Source: a virus. Taken from it: 22,134 nt of DNA. The translations under genes and the position numbers were made by a program. Position 1 is the first letter of the stretch. Each line of letters begins with the position of its first letter. The stretch lies in IMG/VR virus record IMGVR_UViG_3300042691_001672, positions 1 to 22,134 of that record; one strand, written 5' to 3'. This document shows, piece by piece, positions 7,304 to 16,757 of the stretch. Below the pieces are notes generated by a model. That model saw only the letters and a program-made list of their open reading frames with translations, was not told the DNA's origin and did not search any database.

Positions 7304-7675
7304 TTATGCAGGCTGTGGCTCAACCAACTGCCAAGACAACGTGCCTTCATTCCAGAAGTAAACCTTGCCATCAGTTGGATAAGGAACGGGTGCTTCCCAA
7401 TCAATCGTGATTGGGCTCAATACCCATGATGGATAAGGCTTTGGTGGAATAAACGCATCAAGCTGCGAATTATATGTGTAGCCAATTCCCGCATAGCGAA
7501 CGCGGAAATTGCCGTTATAGCTGGTTTGCTTCCAATTGCCGCCAAAGAGGCGTTGGCAAAAAGCGATACCAATGCTCTCGACTTCATTGCCGTCAGGCGT
7601 TGACGTATCAGCATTTGATACGACGATCACCCGAAGGACGACATCGTTGTTATCTAATTCAGCGAAATGCGCCAT
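7304..7675 (-). CDS. MAHFA-type fibre-associated protein, copy B (123 aa)
   Basis: It begins MAHFAELDNNDVVLRVIVV, then GIAFCQRLFGGNWKQTSYN, YAGIGYTYNSQLDAFIPP and YPSWVL, a Trp/Tyr-rich layout I recall from a small protein family common near tail fibre genes in T4-like cyanophages and other aquatic phages. Function is unknown; a fibre-tip or assembly role is plausible. It is clearly paralogous to 8584-8973: both share MAHFA at the start, KQTSYN in the middle and a VPYPTDGK motif near the end. The two copies bracket the 2OG oxygenase and an 89-residue protein. It starts 1 base after the stop of the oxygenase gene. Confidence 0.8.
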   Translation of the reverse strand: MAHFAELDNNDVVLRVIVVSNADTSTPDGNEVESIGIAFCQRLFGGNWKQTSYNGNFRVRYAGIGYTYNSQLDAFIPPKPYPSWVLSPITIDWEAPVPYPTDGKVYFWNEGTLSWQLVEPQPA

Positions 7676-7676
7676 A

Positions 7677-8282
7677 TCATTTACCCAAATAGAGTGCGGT
7701 TAATTCGTCTTCGTCCCCGACATGCCCGACAGGGAAAGTATTAAAAGCCAGACTGACTCTTGTGTCTTCGCCGCCGACAGGCTGAACCATGTGGGTCAGT
7801 TCAGAGGGGAAAAGAATAATATCGCCAGTGCCGACAGGATACCACCAACTCTCTGAGTTGTAACTATTCCATTCCACAGGCGGAAACTTAATTCTCTTAT
7901 ACCCTTCCCTGTAGAAGAATATCTTGTCGGTTTCCTTATTGGCGTTCACATAATAGCAGCCAGAGATAAGGCTGTTGGGATGCGCATGCTTATGATGATA
8001 CTGCCCCGGCGTTGTCCAGTTCAGCCAAGATTGAGTTATACGCAGTCGGACATCAAACTTTGGATTGATCGTCGCCATGAGATATTCATGCACACATTTC
8101 TCAATATATGTCGTAAGATTTGAAAGCTTCTTCTGCTTTAAGATATACCGATCGACGCTGCTTGTATTGCCGTCATTGGGACGCTGCTCTTGGTCAAGCA
8201 TAAAAGTCTTTTGAGCTTCTGTGATGCCTTCTTCATGTTTGAAGAACCCGATTGGCGTTGGGAATAAATTTTCCATAATCAT
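7677..8282 (-). CDS. 2OG-Fe(II) oxygenase superfamily protein
   Basis: A 201-residue protein that begins ENLFPTPIGFF, the typical start of the phage/cyanobacterial 2OG-FeII_Oxy_5 group. The jelly-roll core shows YHHKHAHPNSLISGCYYVN (95-113), where His99 and/or His101 are likely iron ligands, followed by GDIILFPSELTHMVQPV with distal His164, and TRVSLAFNTFP with Arg175 in the 2-oxoglutarate-binding position. Such enzymes use Fe(II), O2 and 2-oxoglutarate, usually to hydroxylate a protein side chain or small molecule; the substrate here is unknown. The acidic ligand expected between the histidines is not obvious, so activity is not certain. ATG at 8282 overlaps the upstream stop (ATGA); Met3 is an alternative start. 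It sits among fibre genes. Confidence 0.8.
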   Translation of the reverse strand: MIMENLFPTPIGFFKHEEGITEAQKTFMLDQEQRPNDGNTSSVDRYILKQKKLSNLTTYIEKCVHEYLMATINPKFDVRLRITQSWLNWTTPGQYHHKHAHPNSLISGCYYVNANKETDKIFFYREGYKRIKFPPVEWNSYNSESWWYPVGTGDIILFPSELTHMVQPVGGEDTRVSLAFNTFPVGHVGDEDELTALYLGK

Positions 8283-8548
8283 TCTGCAAGCGCCTTTTCT
8301 AGTTCTTCATACTTGATGCCCATCTCCTTTAATTGAGCTTCAGTCCATATTGTTGGAATGCTGTCCTCAAAGGCTTTGATTTTATCAATCGTCTCGTAAA
8401 CTTCTTCAATCGTCGGGCAAGGACGTTCGTCCTCCCAACGTGTAAATTGATTATTGCTAATCTCCCAAGCAGCGCCGGGACGCAATAAATGCATGGCGGT
8501 ATCAATACCCATTAGCCTATATATCTTCGTGTTTTCTGGTTTTTTCAT
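8279..8548 (-). CDS. Small protein with RPG...RP.PT motif (89 aa), fibre-region, unknown
   Basis: The protein reads MKKPENTKIYRLMGIDTAM, then HLLRPGAAWEISN, then RWEDERPCPTIEEVYETIDKIKAFE. The pattern 'RPGA.W ... W.D.RP.PT..EV' with a helical Lys/Glu-rich tail resembles small phage tail-region proteins such as the XkdW type, but the match is by pattern only. No signal peptide or membrane segment. It follows the MAHFA copy A gene after a 35-base gap and is coupled to the 2OG oxygenase by ATGA, so it may work with that enzyme or as a fibre chaperone. Confidence 0.7.
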   Translation of the reverse strand: MKKPENTKIYRLMGIDTAMHLLRPGAAWEISNNQFTRWEDERPCPTIEEVYETIDKIKAFEDSIPTIWTEAQLKEMGIKYEELEKALAE

Positions 8549-8583
8549 TTCATGAGACCCCTTCTTCTCATTAGTGAAGTGAA

Positions 8584-8973
8584 TTATGCAGTAACTTCAA
8601 TCCATGCCAACGTCGCCTCATCCCAGCTGTAACGCTTGCCGTCAGTTGGATAAGGAACAGGCGCATCCCACAAGCAGGATTGCTCATTCAATACCCAAGA
8701 TGGGAATGGCTGCGGCGGGATGAATGCATCGCGCGTGGCGTCGTATGTATAGCCCAAGCCAGCATAGTTCTTGCGAAACGCCTTTGACTGATCAGGATCA
8801 GGCTCATTGGTGTTTGGCGTATAATAAACGCCGCCACGGGTATTGTATGATGTCTGCTTATAGACATCTCCCGTGCGCTGGAACAATTCGTCCTCCTTGC
8901 CATCGTCATGCTCCGCGCCGACGGTGACAAAGACAACGACGTTATTCTCATCAAGTTTTGCAAAGTGTGCCAT
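8584..8973 (-). CDS. MAHFA-type fibre-associated protein, copy A (129 aa)
   Basis: It begins MAHFAKLDENNVVVFVTVG and continues with DVYKQTSYNTRGG, YAGLGYTYDATRDAFIPPQPFPSWVL and WDAPVPYPTDGKRYSW. It is the paralogue of 7304-7675; most of the similarity is in the second half. Copy A has an extra Asp/Glu-rich stretch (EHDDGKEDELFQ) and an N-E-P-D-P-D-Q loop where copy B has the GIAFCQRLFGG segment. It follows the giant glycine-rich gene by 8 bases, so it probably accompanies that fibre. Function unknown. Confidence 0.8.
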   Translation of the reverse strand: MAHFAKLDENNVVVFVTVGAEHDDGKEDELFQRTGDVYKQTSYNTRGGVYYTPNTNEPDPDQSKAFRKNYAGLGYTYDATRDAFIPPQPFPSWVLNEQSCLWDAPVPYPTDGKRYSWDEATLAWIEVTA

Positions 8974-8981
8974 GTTATCCT

Positions 8982-11900
8982 CTATGCAAATACTACAGTT
9001 TCGTCTGTGGTTGATGTAGCGGTTACGGTGTAAATGTTATAGCCAGCCGTCGCCGTGGACAAGGATGCGGTTACGCCGCTGGAGAAGACAGCCTTAACGG
9101 TGTTTGGAATTTTAATGATGACAACGCCGGAGCCGCCTGTGCCAGATGTAACACTGCCAGCATGACTGTCTGCACCACCACCGCCACCGCCAGTGTTTGC
9201 TGTTCCACTAACAGCTGATCCGGTATTAGCACCTGCGCCACCGCCACCATTGCCGCCAGCGCCAGTTACTGAGCTATATGTGCCACCACCACCGCCACCG
9301 GCGTAGTAAGTTGCTGACCCTGTAATAGATGATTGAACACCAACGCCGCCAGTTGCGTTACCAGAACCAGCTGGTGTTGTGCCAGCGCCACCAGCGCCGC
9401 CACCGCCACCACCGGACGTTCCGGCAAGATTACTTGGAGTATTTACAGCACCATTGCCACCGCCAAAACCTTGATTTGTAGTGCCAGAACCGCCCGGAGT
9501 TGCCGGACCACCGACTGAGCCCCCGCCACCGGAGCCACCTGTGACACCGCTTGTTGCAGTTCCTGCAACATACGAACCGCCGCCGCCGCCGCCAATTGAT
9601 GTAATGGTAGAAAATACAGAGTTGTTACCACTGCCACCAGTTGTAGATGCACTAGCAGTGCCGCCTGCGCCCACAGTTACAGTGTATGAAGTTCCTAATG
9701 TAAGAGTTAATGAACTTTCAGCAGATGCGCCTCCCCCAGATGTCCCCGCTGATGTTCTAAAGCCACCAGCGCCGCCGCCACCGCCGTAATATAAGCCACC
9801 ACCTGCGCCACCACCAGCAACCACAAGGAAGTCAGCAGTCGTCGTTGATGAATTGGCCTTAAACGTCACCGTCTCGCTGGTCGTTGATGTCGCGGTTACG
9901 GAGTAGATGTTAAATCCTGATGTCGCGGTGCTAACGGTCGCCGTAACGCCGCTGGAGAACTGCGCGCCGTATGTGTTGGGGAGCTTTAGGACGACAATGC
10001 CGGAGCCGCCGGAAGCGCCATTGGTGTTAGGAGAATTACCACCGCCACCACCGCCGCCGCCTGTATTAGCTGTTCCGGCAACAACTGCCCTAGATGCATG
10101 GCCGCCAGCGCCACCACCGCCTGTGCCGCCTGTGCCGCCAGCTGTTTGGCTTTGGTTACCGCCACCGCCGCCGCCTGCATAAGTAGATCCTGTAATACTA
10201 TTGGTGCTGGAACCTGCGCCGCCATTACCAGCGGTATTGGAAGACGATGCACCGCCTACCGCGCCTGCGCCGCCACCGCCACCGCCTTGGCTGTTGCTAG
10301 GCGCAGTAACAGCGCCAGCGCCACCGTTATTTCCTTGACCTGATGGCGATGCGTTACCCGCGCCACCTTGATAACCTCCACCACCGCCAGAACCACCATT
10401 GCCACCTGCGGTGCTTGCAGCGCCAGAACCGCCGCCACCGCCGCCTGTAGAAGTAGTCCCAGAAAAAACAGAATCACTACCATTAGTGCCATTGCTACTT
10501 ATAGATGAGCCCGGTCCACCTGCACCAACTGTTACGGTATATGCTGTATTGACAGATAGCGATTGAGTTGTAAGTGCGCGGTAACCACCAGCGCCACCGC
10601 CGCCTTGACCGCCGCCATTTGCACCACCACCACCACCACCACCCGCGACGACGAGATAATCCATCAGCACACCCGTCGCAAAGGACACGGTCTCGCTTGT
10701 GGTTGATGTCGCGGTTACGGAATAGACGTTGTAGCCAGCGGTCTGGGTTATTGAAGACGTAACGCCGCCTGAGAAAGAGGCGACGATGTTGTTTGGAACT
10801 TTAAGGATGACGATGCCGGAGCCGCCTGCGCCGCCTGTCTGGTTTGAACCAGAAGACCCAACTGAGCAACCACCGCCACCGCCACCAGTGTTTGCCGTTC
10901 CTGCGGTGCCAGCATTAGATGGCGAAGCACCAGCCGCACCACCACCACCAGAGCCGCCATTGCCAGCCGTTCCGCCAGCATATACGCCGCCACCGCCGCC
11001 GCCTGCGCGTGTTACTGAAGATCCCGAAATTGACGATGCTGTTCCTGCGCCGCCTGCACCGCCAGTAGTTGATGTTCCATTGCTCCCAACAGCACCAGCA
11101 CCACCGCCGCCACCAGAGCCGTAATTAGGGCCAACATTGCCTACGCCATCGCCGCCTTTACTACCTTGAGATGGCGATGTGCTTGGCGTGTTACCCGCTG
11201 CGCCTGTGCCAGTATTGCCAGCGCCACCACCACCAGAACCACCAGCTAACGCTCCATTACCAGAATTAGCACCGCCGCCACCGCCGCCTGCAGATGTTAT
11301 TGTAGAGAAAACAGAGTTGTTCCCAGAACCACCTTGACCTCCGGGAGCTCCTGCTGCTGGACCAGCATTTCCTCCACTACCAACTGTAACGGTATATGGC
11401 GTAGAAAGAGAGAGATTTTGGCCTGTAAACTCACGATAGCCGCCAGCACCGCCGCCGCCGCCGCCCCACGAGCCAGCAACGCTGCCACCACCACCACCAC
11501 CACCTGCGACAACGAGATAGTCAGCAACAATACCGGGATTGAAGGATACGGTCTCGCTGGTCGTGCTTGTGGCCGTTACGGTGTAGACGTTATATCCAGC
11601 AACAGATGTGCTTACGGAAGACGTAACGCCGCCTGAGAATGTTGCGGTGTAGGTATTGGGGACTTGCAAAATAACAACGCCAGAGCCGCCTGTGCCGCCA
11701 GAACCTCTGGTATTTGATGGCGCGGTCCAACCGCCGCCTCCTCCACCGCCGCCTGTATTTGGAGAACCGGATGTTGCTGTAGTTGCGCTAGTCGAGCCTG
11801 CTCCACCGCCGCCAGAGCCGCCTGTTCCGGCTGTTCCACCGCCATATGTTCCACCACCACCGCCGCCTGCACGGGTTACGGGAGAGCCAGTTATTGGAGA

Positions 11901-12452
11901 AGCAGAACCTGCTCCACCATTGCCGCCTGCTGGTCCCGTGCCAGCCGCGCCTACCGCACCAGCACCACCACCGCCACCAGAGCCATAAAAAGGACCAACA
12001 TTTCCAGACCCTAAACCACCATCGTTACCTTGCGATGGTGTAGTAGCTGGCGTATTCCCTAATCCAATAGACCCAGATACGTTACCGGGATTTTGTATAT
12101 AGCCAGCGCCGCCTCCAGAACCGCCATCCTTACCATTGCCTTCAGAGCCGGGAGAAATACTTGTCCAAGCACCGCCACCACCGCCACCGTTTGTGGCTAT
12201 AGTGCTAAAAGCTGAATTATTTCCAGTTGTCCCTGCTGTGTTATCAGAGGTTGAACCACCACCACCTGCACCTACTGTGACAGTGTAAGAACTACCTGCT
12301 GCAATAGATAAAGTGCTTGCTAAATATCCACCAGCACCACCGCCACCTGCTTGCCCACGGCCACCACCGCCGCCTCCAGCGACAACAACATAGTTGGACA
12401 GGAAGGTAGCACCGCCGCCTTGGCCAACAAGCATATGCATAATGCCGGACAT
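8982..12452 (-). CDS. Giant glycine-rich adhesin/tail fibre, four modules (1156 aa)
   Basis: After a short lead (MSGIMHMLVGQGGGATFLSN) the protein is four copies of a module of about 280 residues. Each module opens with DYLVVAGGGGGG or similar, has a YTVTVGAGG strand and a VFSTITSxGGGGGG turn, several Gly blocks, and closes with SGIVILKVPN. Modules are joined by a linker of about 45 residues ending in YNVYTVTATSTTSETVSF. The protein stops inside a fourth linker (ends TTDETVVFA), exactly where a fifth module would begin. Gly_rich-type modules and polyglycine-II packing, as in S16 gp38, suggest an elongated surface-binding fibre. Start and upstream stop overlap as TAATG. There is no obvious signal peptide, which fits a virion protein. 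Bacterial surface adhesins use similar modules, but the context is phage. Confidence 0.85.
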   Translation of the reverse strand: MSGIMHMLVGQGGGATFLSNYVVVAGGGGGGRGQAGGGGAGGYLASTLSIAAGSSYTVTVGAGGGGSTSDNTAGTTGNNSAFSTIATNGGGGGGAWTSISPGSEGNGKDGGSGGGAGYIQNPGNVSGSIGLGNTPATTPSQGNDGGLGSGNVGPFYGSGGGGGAGAVGAAGTGPAGGNGGAGSASPITGSPVTRAGGGGGGTYGGGTAGTGGSGGGGAGSTSATTATSGSPNTGGGGGGGGWTAPSNTRGSGGTGGSGVVILQVPNTYTATFSGGVTSSVSTSVAGYNVYTVTATSTTSETVSFNPGIVADYLVVAGGGGGGGSVAGSWGGGGGGAGGYREFTGQNLSLSTPYTVTVGSGGNAGPAAGAPGGQGGSGNNSVFSTITSAGGGGGGANSGNGALAGGSGGGGAGNTGTGAAGNTPSTSPSQGSKGGDGVGNVGPNYGSGGGGGAGAVGSNGTSTTGGAGGAGTASSISGSSVTRAGGGGGGVYAGGTAGNGGSGGGGAAGASPSNAGTAGTANTGGGGGGCSVGSSGSNQTGGAGGSGIVILKVPNNIVASFSGGVTSSITQTAGYNVYSVTATSTTSETVSFATGVLMDYLVVAGGGGGGGANGGGQGGGGAGGYRALTTQSLSVNTAYTVTVGAGGPGSSISSNGTNGSDSVFSGTTSTGGGGGGSGAASTAGGNGGSGGGGGYQGGAGNASPSGQGNNGGAGAVTAPSNSQGGGGGGAGAVGGASSSNTAGNGGAGSSTNSITGSTYAGGGGGGNQSQTAGGTGGTGGGGAGGHASRAVVAGTANTGGGGGGGGNSPNTNGASGGSGIVVLKLPNTYGAQFSSGVTATVSTATSGFNIYSVTATSTTSETVTFKANSSTTTADFLVVAGGGAGGGLYYGGGGGAGGFRTSAGTSGGGASAESSLTLTLGTSYTVTVGAGGTASASTTGGSGNNSVFSTITSIGGGGGGSYVAGTATSGVTGGSGGGGSVGGPATPGGSGTTNQGFGGGNGAVNTPSNLAGTSGGGGGGAGGAGTTPAGSGNATGGVGVQSSITGSATYYAGGGGGGTYSSVTGAGGNGGGGAGANTGSAVSGTANTGGGGGGADSHAGSVTSGTGGSGVVIIKIPNTVKAVFSSGVTASLSTATAGYNIYTVTATSTTDETVVFA
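8985..11670 (-). repeat. Four direct repeats encoding the linker between glycine-rich modules
   Basis: Near-identical segments of about 130 bases lie at roughly 8985-9120, 9858-9996, 10683-10812 and 11537-11670. Each codes for VPN...(A/S)xFS(G/S)GVT, then GYN(V/I)Y(T/S)VTATSTT(S/D)ETV. Spacing is about 820-875 bases, the module length. They look like footprints of tandem module duplication and offer substrates for in-frame recombination. Confidence 0.8.
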
Positions 12453-13146
12453 TAGCTGACGTTCCCCGAAACGACACAGACAGTAGAGCTAATAAAAAGA
12501 ACCGTTGCAAGACCGCGAGTGGCTAAAGTCATTGTATCCTTATCGGTATTTGTCCCGGCAATGTAAGCCGTCGCAATTGAGCATGTGATCGTAATGTTTC
12601 CAGACGTATTATTAAAGATCGAAATAACATCGCCTTCAGAAAATGTTAAATCTGGAATTGTAATTGAGCCGCCTGTGCTAACTTGAACATATTTGCCAAC
12701 ATCAGCAACAGCAAGCGAATAAGATCCCGTCTTCGTTCCGACAGGAGGAATATTAAGATAACCAACGCTAACATTTGCGCCGGGATTATTAAACGTCCAA
12801 GTATATCCAGAACCAGCAGCAGCAGCGGTTTGCAATACAGCCGTTCCGCTTGTCGCGCCGGAAAGCGTTAATGTGCCAGCTGTCGTTCCAGCAATACCCA
12901 AAACAGGAGCGGAAGTCGCCGTAATTGTATTTGCCGTTAGCGCAGCTAAAACAGTTCCAGCAGCAGCCGTTGATGGAAATGTGTTTGTCGTCCAAGACGC
13001 GACACCGGCAGTCGTTGCCGAAAGAAACGAACCGCTTGAACTAGGAACATTCTGCGGAAGCGTCAGTGTCCAGTTAGCCGTAATTGTCGTTGGCGTGGCT
13101 ATGGCGACATAATTTGACGTATCGCCGTTTAGAGTTATCTGGGACA

Positions 13147-13147
<1 letters not shown>
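12452..13147 (-). CDS. Beta-rich tail/fibre protein (231 aa), unknown
   Basis: The start at 13147 (MSQITLNGDTSNYVAIATPT) is preferred to an in-frame ATG 15 bases upstream because it overlaps the collagen-gene stop as TAATG. The opening 'ITLNGDTSNYV...TLTLPQNVPSSSGSFL' and the phrase GVASWTTNTFP are typical of phage fibre shaft or tail collar proteins. The C-terminal half (PPVGTKTGSYSLAVADVGKYV..., then GSITIPD...GDVISIFNNTSGNITI) looks like a small beta domain often found at the end of such proteins. It shares the Ser/Thr/Ala composition of its neighbours and stops overlapping the giant fibre gene, so it may be the baseplate-proximal part of that fibre. Confidence 0.75.
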
Positions 13148-14517
<1,370 letters not shown>

Positions 14518-15270
14518 TTATAGCGGCCCCGTCTGCGGTATCTGATCGGTCCCGTATGGCAAGCCGGCGTTTGCCGTAACCATTTTAGTTGTGCCGGTCA
14601 GTAAAGATCCCGCGGATAATACAGGATTCAATTGATATGTGAAAGCTGTCGCTGTCGTAACTGTGACTGTATAGAAGCCATTTGCTGTTGCAACAGAAAG
14701 GCCTTCAACTGAAATTTGATCGCCGCTAGATAAGCCATGCGCAGACGAACAAGTAACAGTCGCGATACCAGCGCCATCGGAAGTAACAGAAACAAGCGAT
14801 AATGTTACATAATAAGCTGTCGTTCCCTGCAGCGGCGTAACAGCATTTTGATCAAGTCCTGGCTGCTGACTGCGATCAGCTCTTGTGCCACCAACTTGCT
14901 GCGTAACGCGCGTATCATTATTTTGCGTAATACGCGTATCGCCGCCAGGAACTGGAATACCCGTAGCGGCGTTCGTCGTATTGCCTTGCGTAAGACGATA
15001 ATCCGACTCTGCAGTATTATAATCTTGAATACGCGGATTCATGATTGGCACAGGATCAGCAGGCAATACGATCGCGCGGAGCTGTTGTTGAGGCTTATCG
15101 TTGCAGGTCTCGCAAACAAGAATGCGCTTATTAATTAAAGATGCGCCCGACCAGTCAAACTGCCAAGACAGTTGATCGTGATTCATTAGAAACCCGCATC
15201 GATCGCATATTGCAAAAGCTCTCGGGTTTCTCGAGCTTACCCTAGCGCGCCCATGAGGCCTCATCGCCAA
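14518..15270 (-). CDS. Zinc-ribbon structural protein with C-terminal beta domain (250 aa)
   Basis: Near the N-terminus two CxxC pairs, Cys22/Cys25 (CDRC) and Cys53/Cys56 (CETC), form a probable zinc ribbon around the segment QLSWQFDWSGASL. It is followed by LRAIVLPADPVPIMNPR, a strongly patterned stretch I recall from many aquatic podovirus proteins of this gene neighbourhood. A Gln/Asn/Thr-rich linker (about 80-145) leads to a C-terminal beta domain (ATVTCSSAHGLSSGDQISVEGL), of a type common in tail proteins. The start at 15270 overlaps the previous gene by 10 bases; Met3 at 15264 is equally possible. A role at the head-tail junction is plausible from position, but not shown. Confidence 0.75.
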   Translation of the reverse strand: MAMRPHGRARVSSRNPRAFAICDRCGFLMNHDQLSWQFDWSGASLINKRILVCETCNDKPQQQLRAIVLPADPVPIMNPRIQDYNTAESDYRLTQGNTTNAATGIPVPGGDTRITQNNDTRVTQQVGGTRADRSQQPGLDQNAVTPLQGTTAYYVTLSLVSVTSDGAGIATVTCSSAHGLSSGDQISVEGLSVATANGFYTVTVTTATAFTYQLNPVLSAGSLLTGTTKMVTANAGLPYGTDQIPQTGPL

Positions 15271-15941
15271 TACCCACTAAGTTGCGGCGAGATATATTGC
15301 GAAGCCGTTTCGACATTTTGATTCGCAGCAATTTGATACGCCTCATCAGCCATCGGCTTCATAATGGCGACCTTTTCAGGAGCCCATATCAAAGCAAGCC
15401 GTTCAGCAAGACCAAAAGCCATGGCCTCAAGCCATATTGGCGGGATGTCGACTTCTTGCGTGCCATTCATGTTGGCGTCCTGAAGACGATTTACTTTGTA
15501 ATATTTTAAGCTGGTTTGTGTGCCATCTGGGGTTGGCCAAAGCGTAACCGTTGGAGACAAAAGACGGTCAAACCAGAAAACTGTAGGGAAGCCCTGCTGC
15601 GTTTTATTTGGGTATGACGCATATTCTGTGCGGCTGATCGGCATAATGATTCGATCGATCGGCGGCGTGCCATACTCAATATACGCATCAAGCATCACAA
15701 CCGTGCTTGCATCAACATTGTAAGTCGCCGTTCCGGCAACAAGCGGAACCGTTACGAGGCTAACTTGCCAGAGATTTACGCCTTGATTGCTCCAGCGCGT
15801 AAACATCATGTTTGTCGCTAGACGCGCAGAATCCATGTGCTCTTGCAATAGAGCCGTAGGTCTTATGCCGATCAGCTGATACGCGTAGACCGTGAGCTCG
15901 CCAAGAGACGGATTGAAAGTATATGTTCCGCTCGTGGCCAT
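15261..15941 (-). CDS. Head-tail connector/adaptor protein, P22 gp4-like (226 aa)
   Basis: The N-terminus is two helices with the pattern LTVYAYQLIGIRPTALLQEH...ARLATNMMFTRWSNQG, which matches small portal-adjacent adaptor proteins of podoviruses (P22 gp4 and relatives). A beta-rich middle follows (VTVPLVAGTATYNVDASTVV, then IIMPISRTEYASYPNKTQQG), and the C-terminus is helical (PIWLEAMAFGLAERLALIW, then MADEAYQIAANQ). In P22, gp4 forms a ring under the portal and recruits gp10. It is longer than P22 gp4 (166 residues) because of the middle insert. It lies about 13.5 kb upstream of the second adaptor-like and gp10-like genes. Confidence 0.7.
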   Translation of the reverse strand: MATSGTYTFNPSLGELTVYAYQLIGIRPTALLQEHMDSARLATNMMFTRWSNQGVNLWQVSLVTVPLVAGTATYNVDASTVVMLDAYIEYGTPPIDRIIMPISRTEYASYPNKTQQGFPTVFWFDRLLSPTVTLWPTPDGTQTSLKYYKVNRLQDANMNGTQEVDIPPIWLEAMAFGLAERLALIWAPEKVAIMKPMADEAYQIAANQNVETASQYISPQLSGYWR

Positions 15942-15951
15942 TTATTCATCC

Positions 15952-16440
15952 TTAGCTAATCTGCCAAACTGCGATAACAACTGATGGACAAGCAGGCATT
16001 GCAGGCGACACACCAGGAACCGCTGCTTGCGCGCCAGTGGCTAAAATCTGCGTGCTATTATCCTGCCCAGCCATAAATAATTCGTAGTAATCGCCAACAG
16101 TCGTGCAGTCCAAATCAAATGTAGCAACAACAGTTATAGGCTCATCCTTTACTGTCGCGACAATCGTGCTGCTATTATCGACAAGATTTCCGTTTTTCTT
16201 AAAGAAAATGTTTAACCATTTCGCGCTGGCTGAGCCTGAGTTGTGGCCAATCACAGAAAAGGTAAAGCAATAATTGCCGATCTGCGGCAATACAATTTGC
16301 GTATTACTATTTAATGTAATGCCAGCAGCGTTTAACGTCGTATTATATGTGATCGCTTGCGAATTTGCCGCATTCAATACTGTTTGCGTCTGAGTGCTGG
16401 AAAAGGTCGCATGAGGGCCGGGGGGTATGTGATGAGACAT
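15952..16440 (-). CDS. C1q/TNF-like jelly-roll structural protein (162 aa)
   Basis: After a His/Pro/Ser-rich start (MSHHIPPGPHATFSSTQTQT), the strand pattern fits a C1q/TNF-like jelly roll: AITYNTTLNAAGITLN, then IVLPQIGNYCFTFSVIG, then AKWLNIFFKKNG and VVATFDLDCTTVGDYYELFM. Phages often carry such trimeric domains as decoration or fibre tips. It starts in a TAATG overlap with the upstream gene. Which particle part it belongs to cannot be told from sequence. Confidence 0.75.
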   Translation of the reverse strand: MSHHIPPGPHATFSSTQTQTVLNAANSQAITYNTTLNAAGITLNSNTQIVLPQIGNYCFTFSVIGHNSGSASAKWLNIFFKKNGNLVDNSSTIVATVKDEPITVVATFDLDCTTVGDYYELFMAGQDNSTQILATGAQAAVPGVSPAMPACPSVVIAVWQIS

Positions 16441-16757
16441 TATACAACAATCCAGTTCGCGTTATTGGAAACGACGAAATATGCCTCGTATCGGACGGCC
16501 AATATTTGTTGCGCTTGACCATCAATTGTTTCAGAGCCAAATGCGTCAAGTGTAATAACGCCAGTTCCGCTATTCTTAATAATAAAATATTGCCCCTCCT
16601 TACCAATGGCTGTAGGCAGCGTCACGGTAAATGTTCCAGATGTGCAATTTACTATGCAATCTGTGTTTTGGACAATGTAAGTAGCCGACACACCCGTATA
16701 CGGAAGCGTCGTAGACGCAGTGCCGCTTGTGTCAGGTATCCAAGCAGGTCCACTCAT
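16440..16757 (-). CDS. Small structural protein (105 aa), beta-rich
   Basis: The sequence MSGPAWIPDTSGTASTTLPY, then VQNTDCIVNCTSGTFTVTLP, then QYFIIKNSGTGVITLDAFGS, and the ending ANWIVV is a compact beta domain resembling the 'TVTLP...G..Y.IKN.G.G.ITL' module common in phage tail fibre and tailspike proteins (usually at their C-terminus, with GxxIDG and a final W). Here it stands as a separate gene. It overlaps the upstream stop by ATGA and the downstream start by TAATG. Confidence 0.75.
   Translation of the reverse strand: MSGPAWIPDTSGTASTTLPYTGVSATYIVQNTDCIVNCTSGTFTVTLPTAIGKEGQYFIIKNSGTGVITLDAFGSETIDGQAQQILAVRYEAYFVVSNNANWIVV

Noticed and set aside
9481-11988. Plus-strand Pro-rich open frames (9481-9789, 9907-10182, 10786-11124, 11656-11988)
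   Set aside because: They are the antisense of GGN-rich glycine blocks, which read as CCN proline codons. They have no ribosome sites and repeat with the modules of the real gene.
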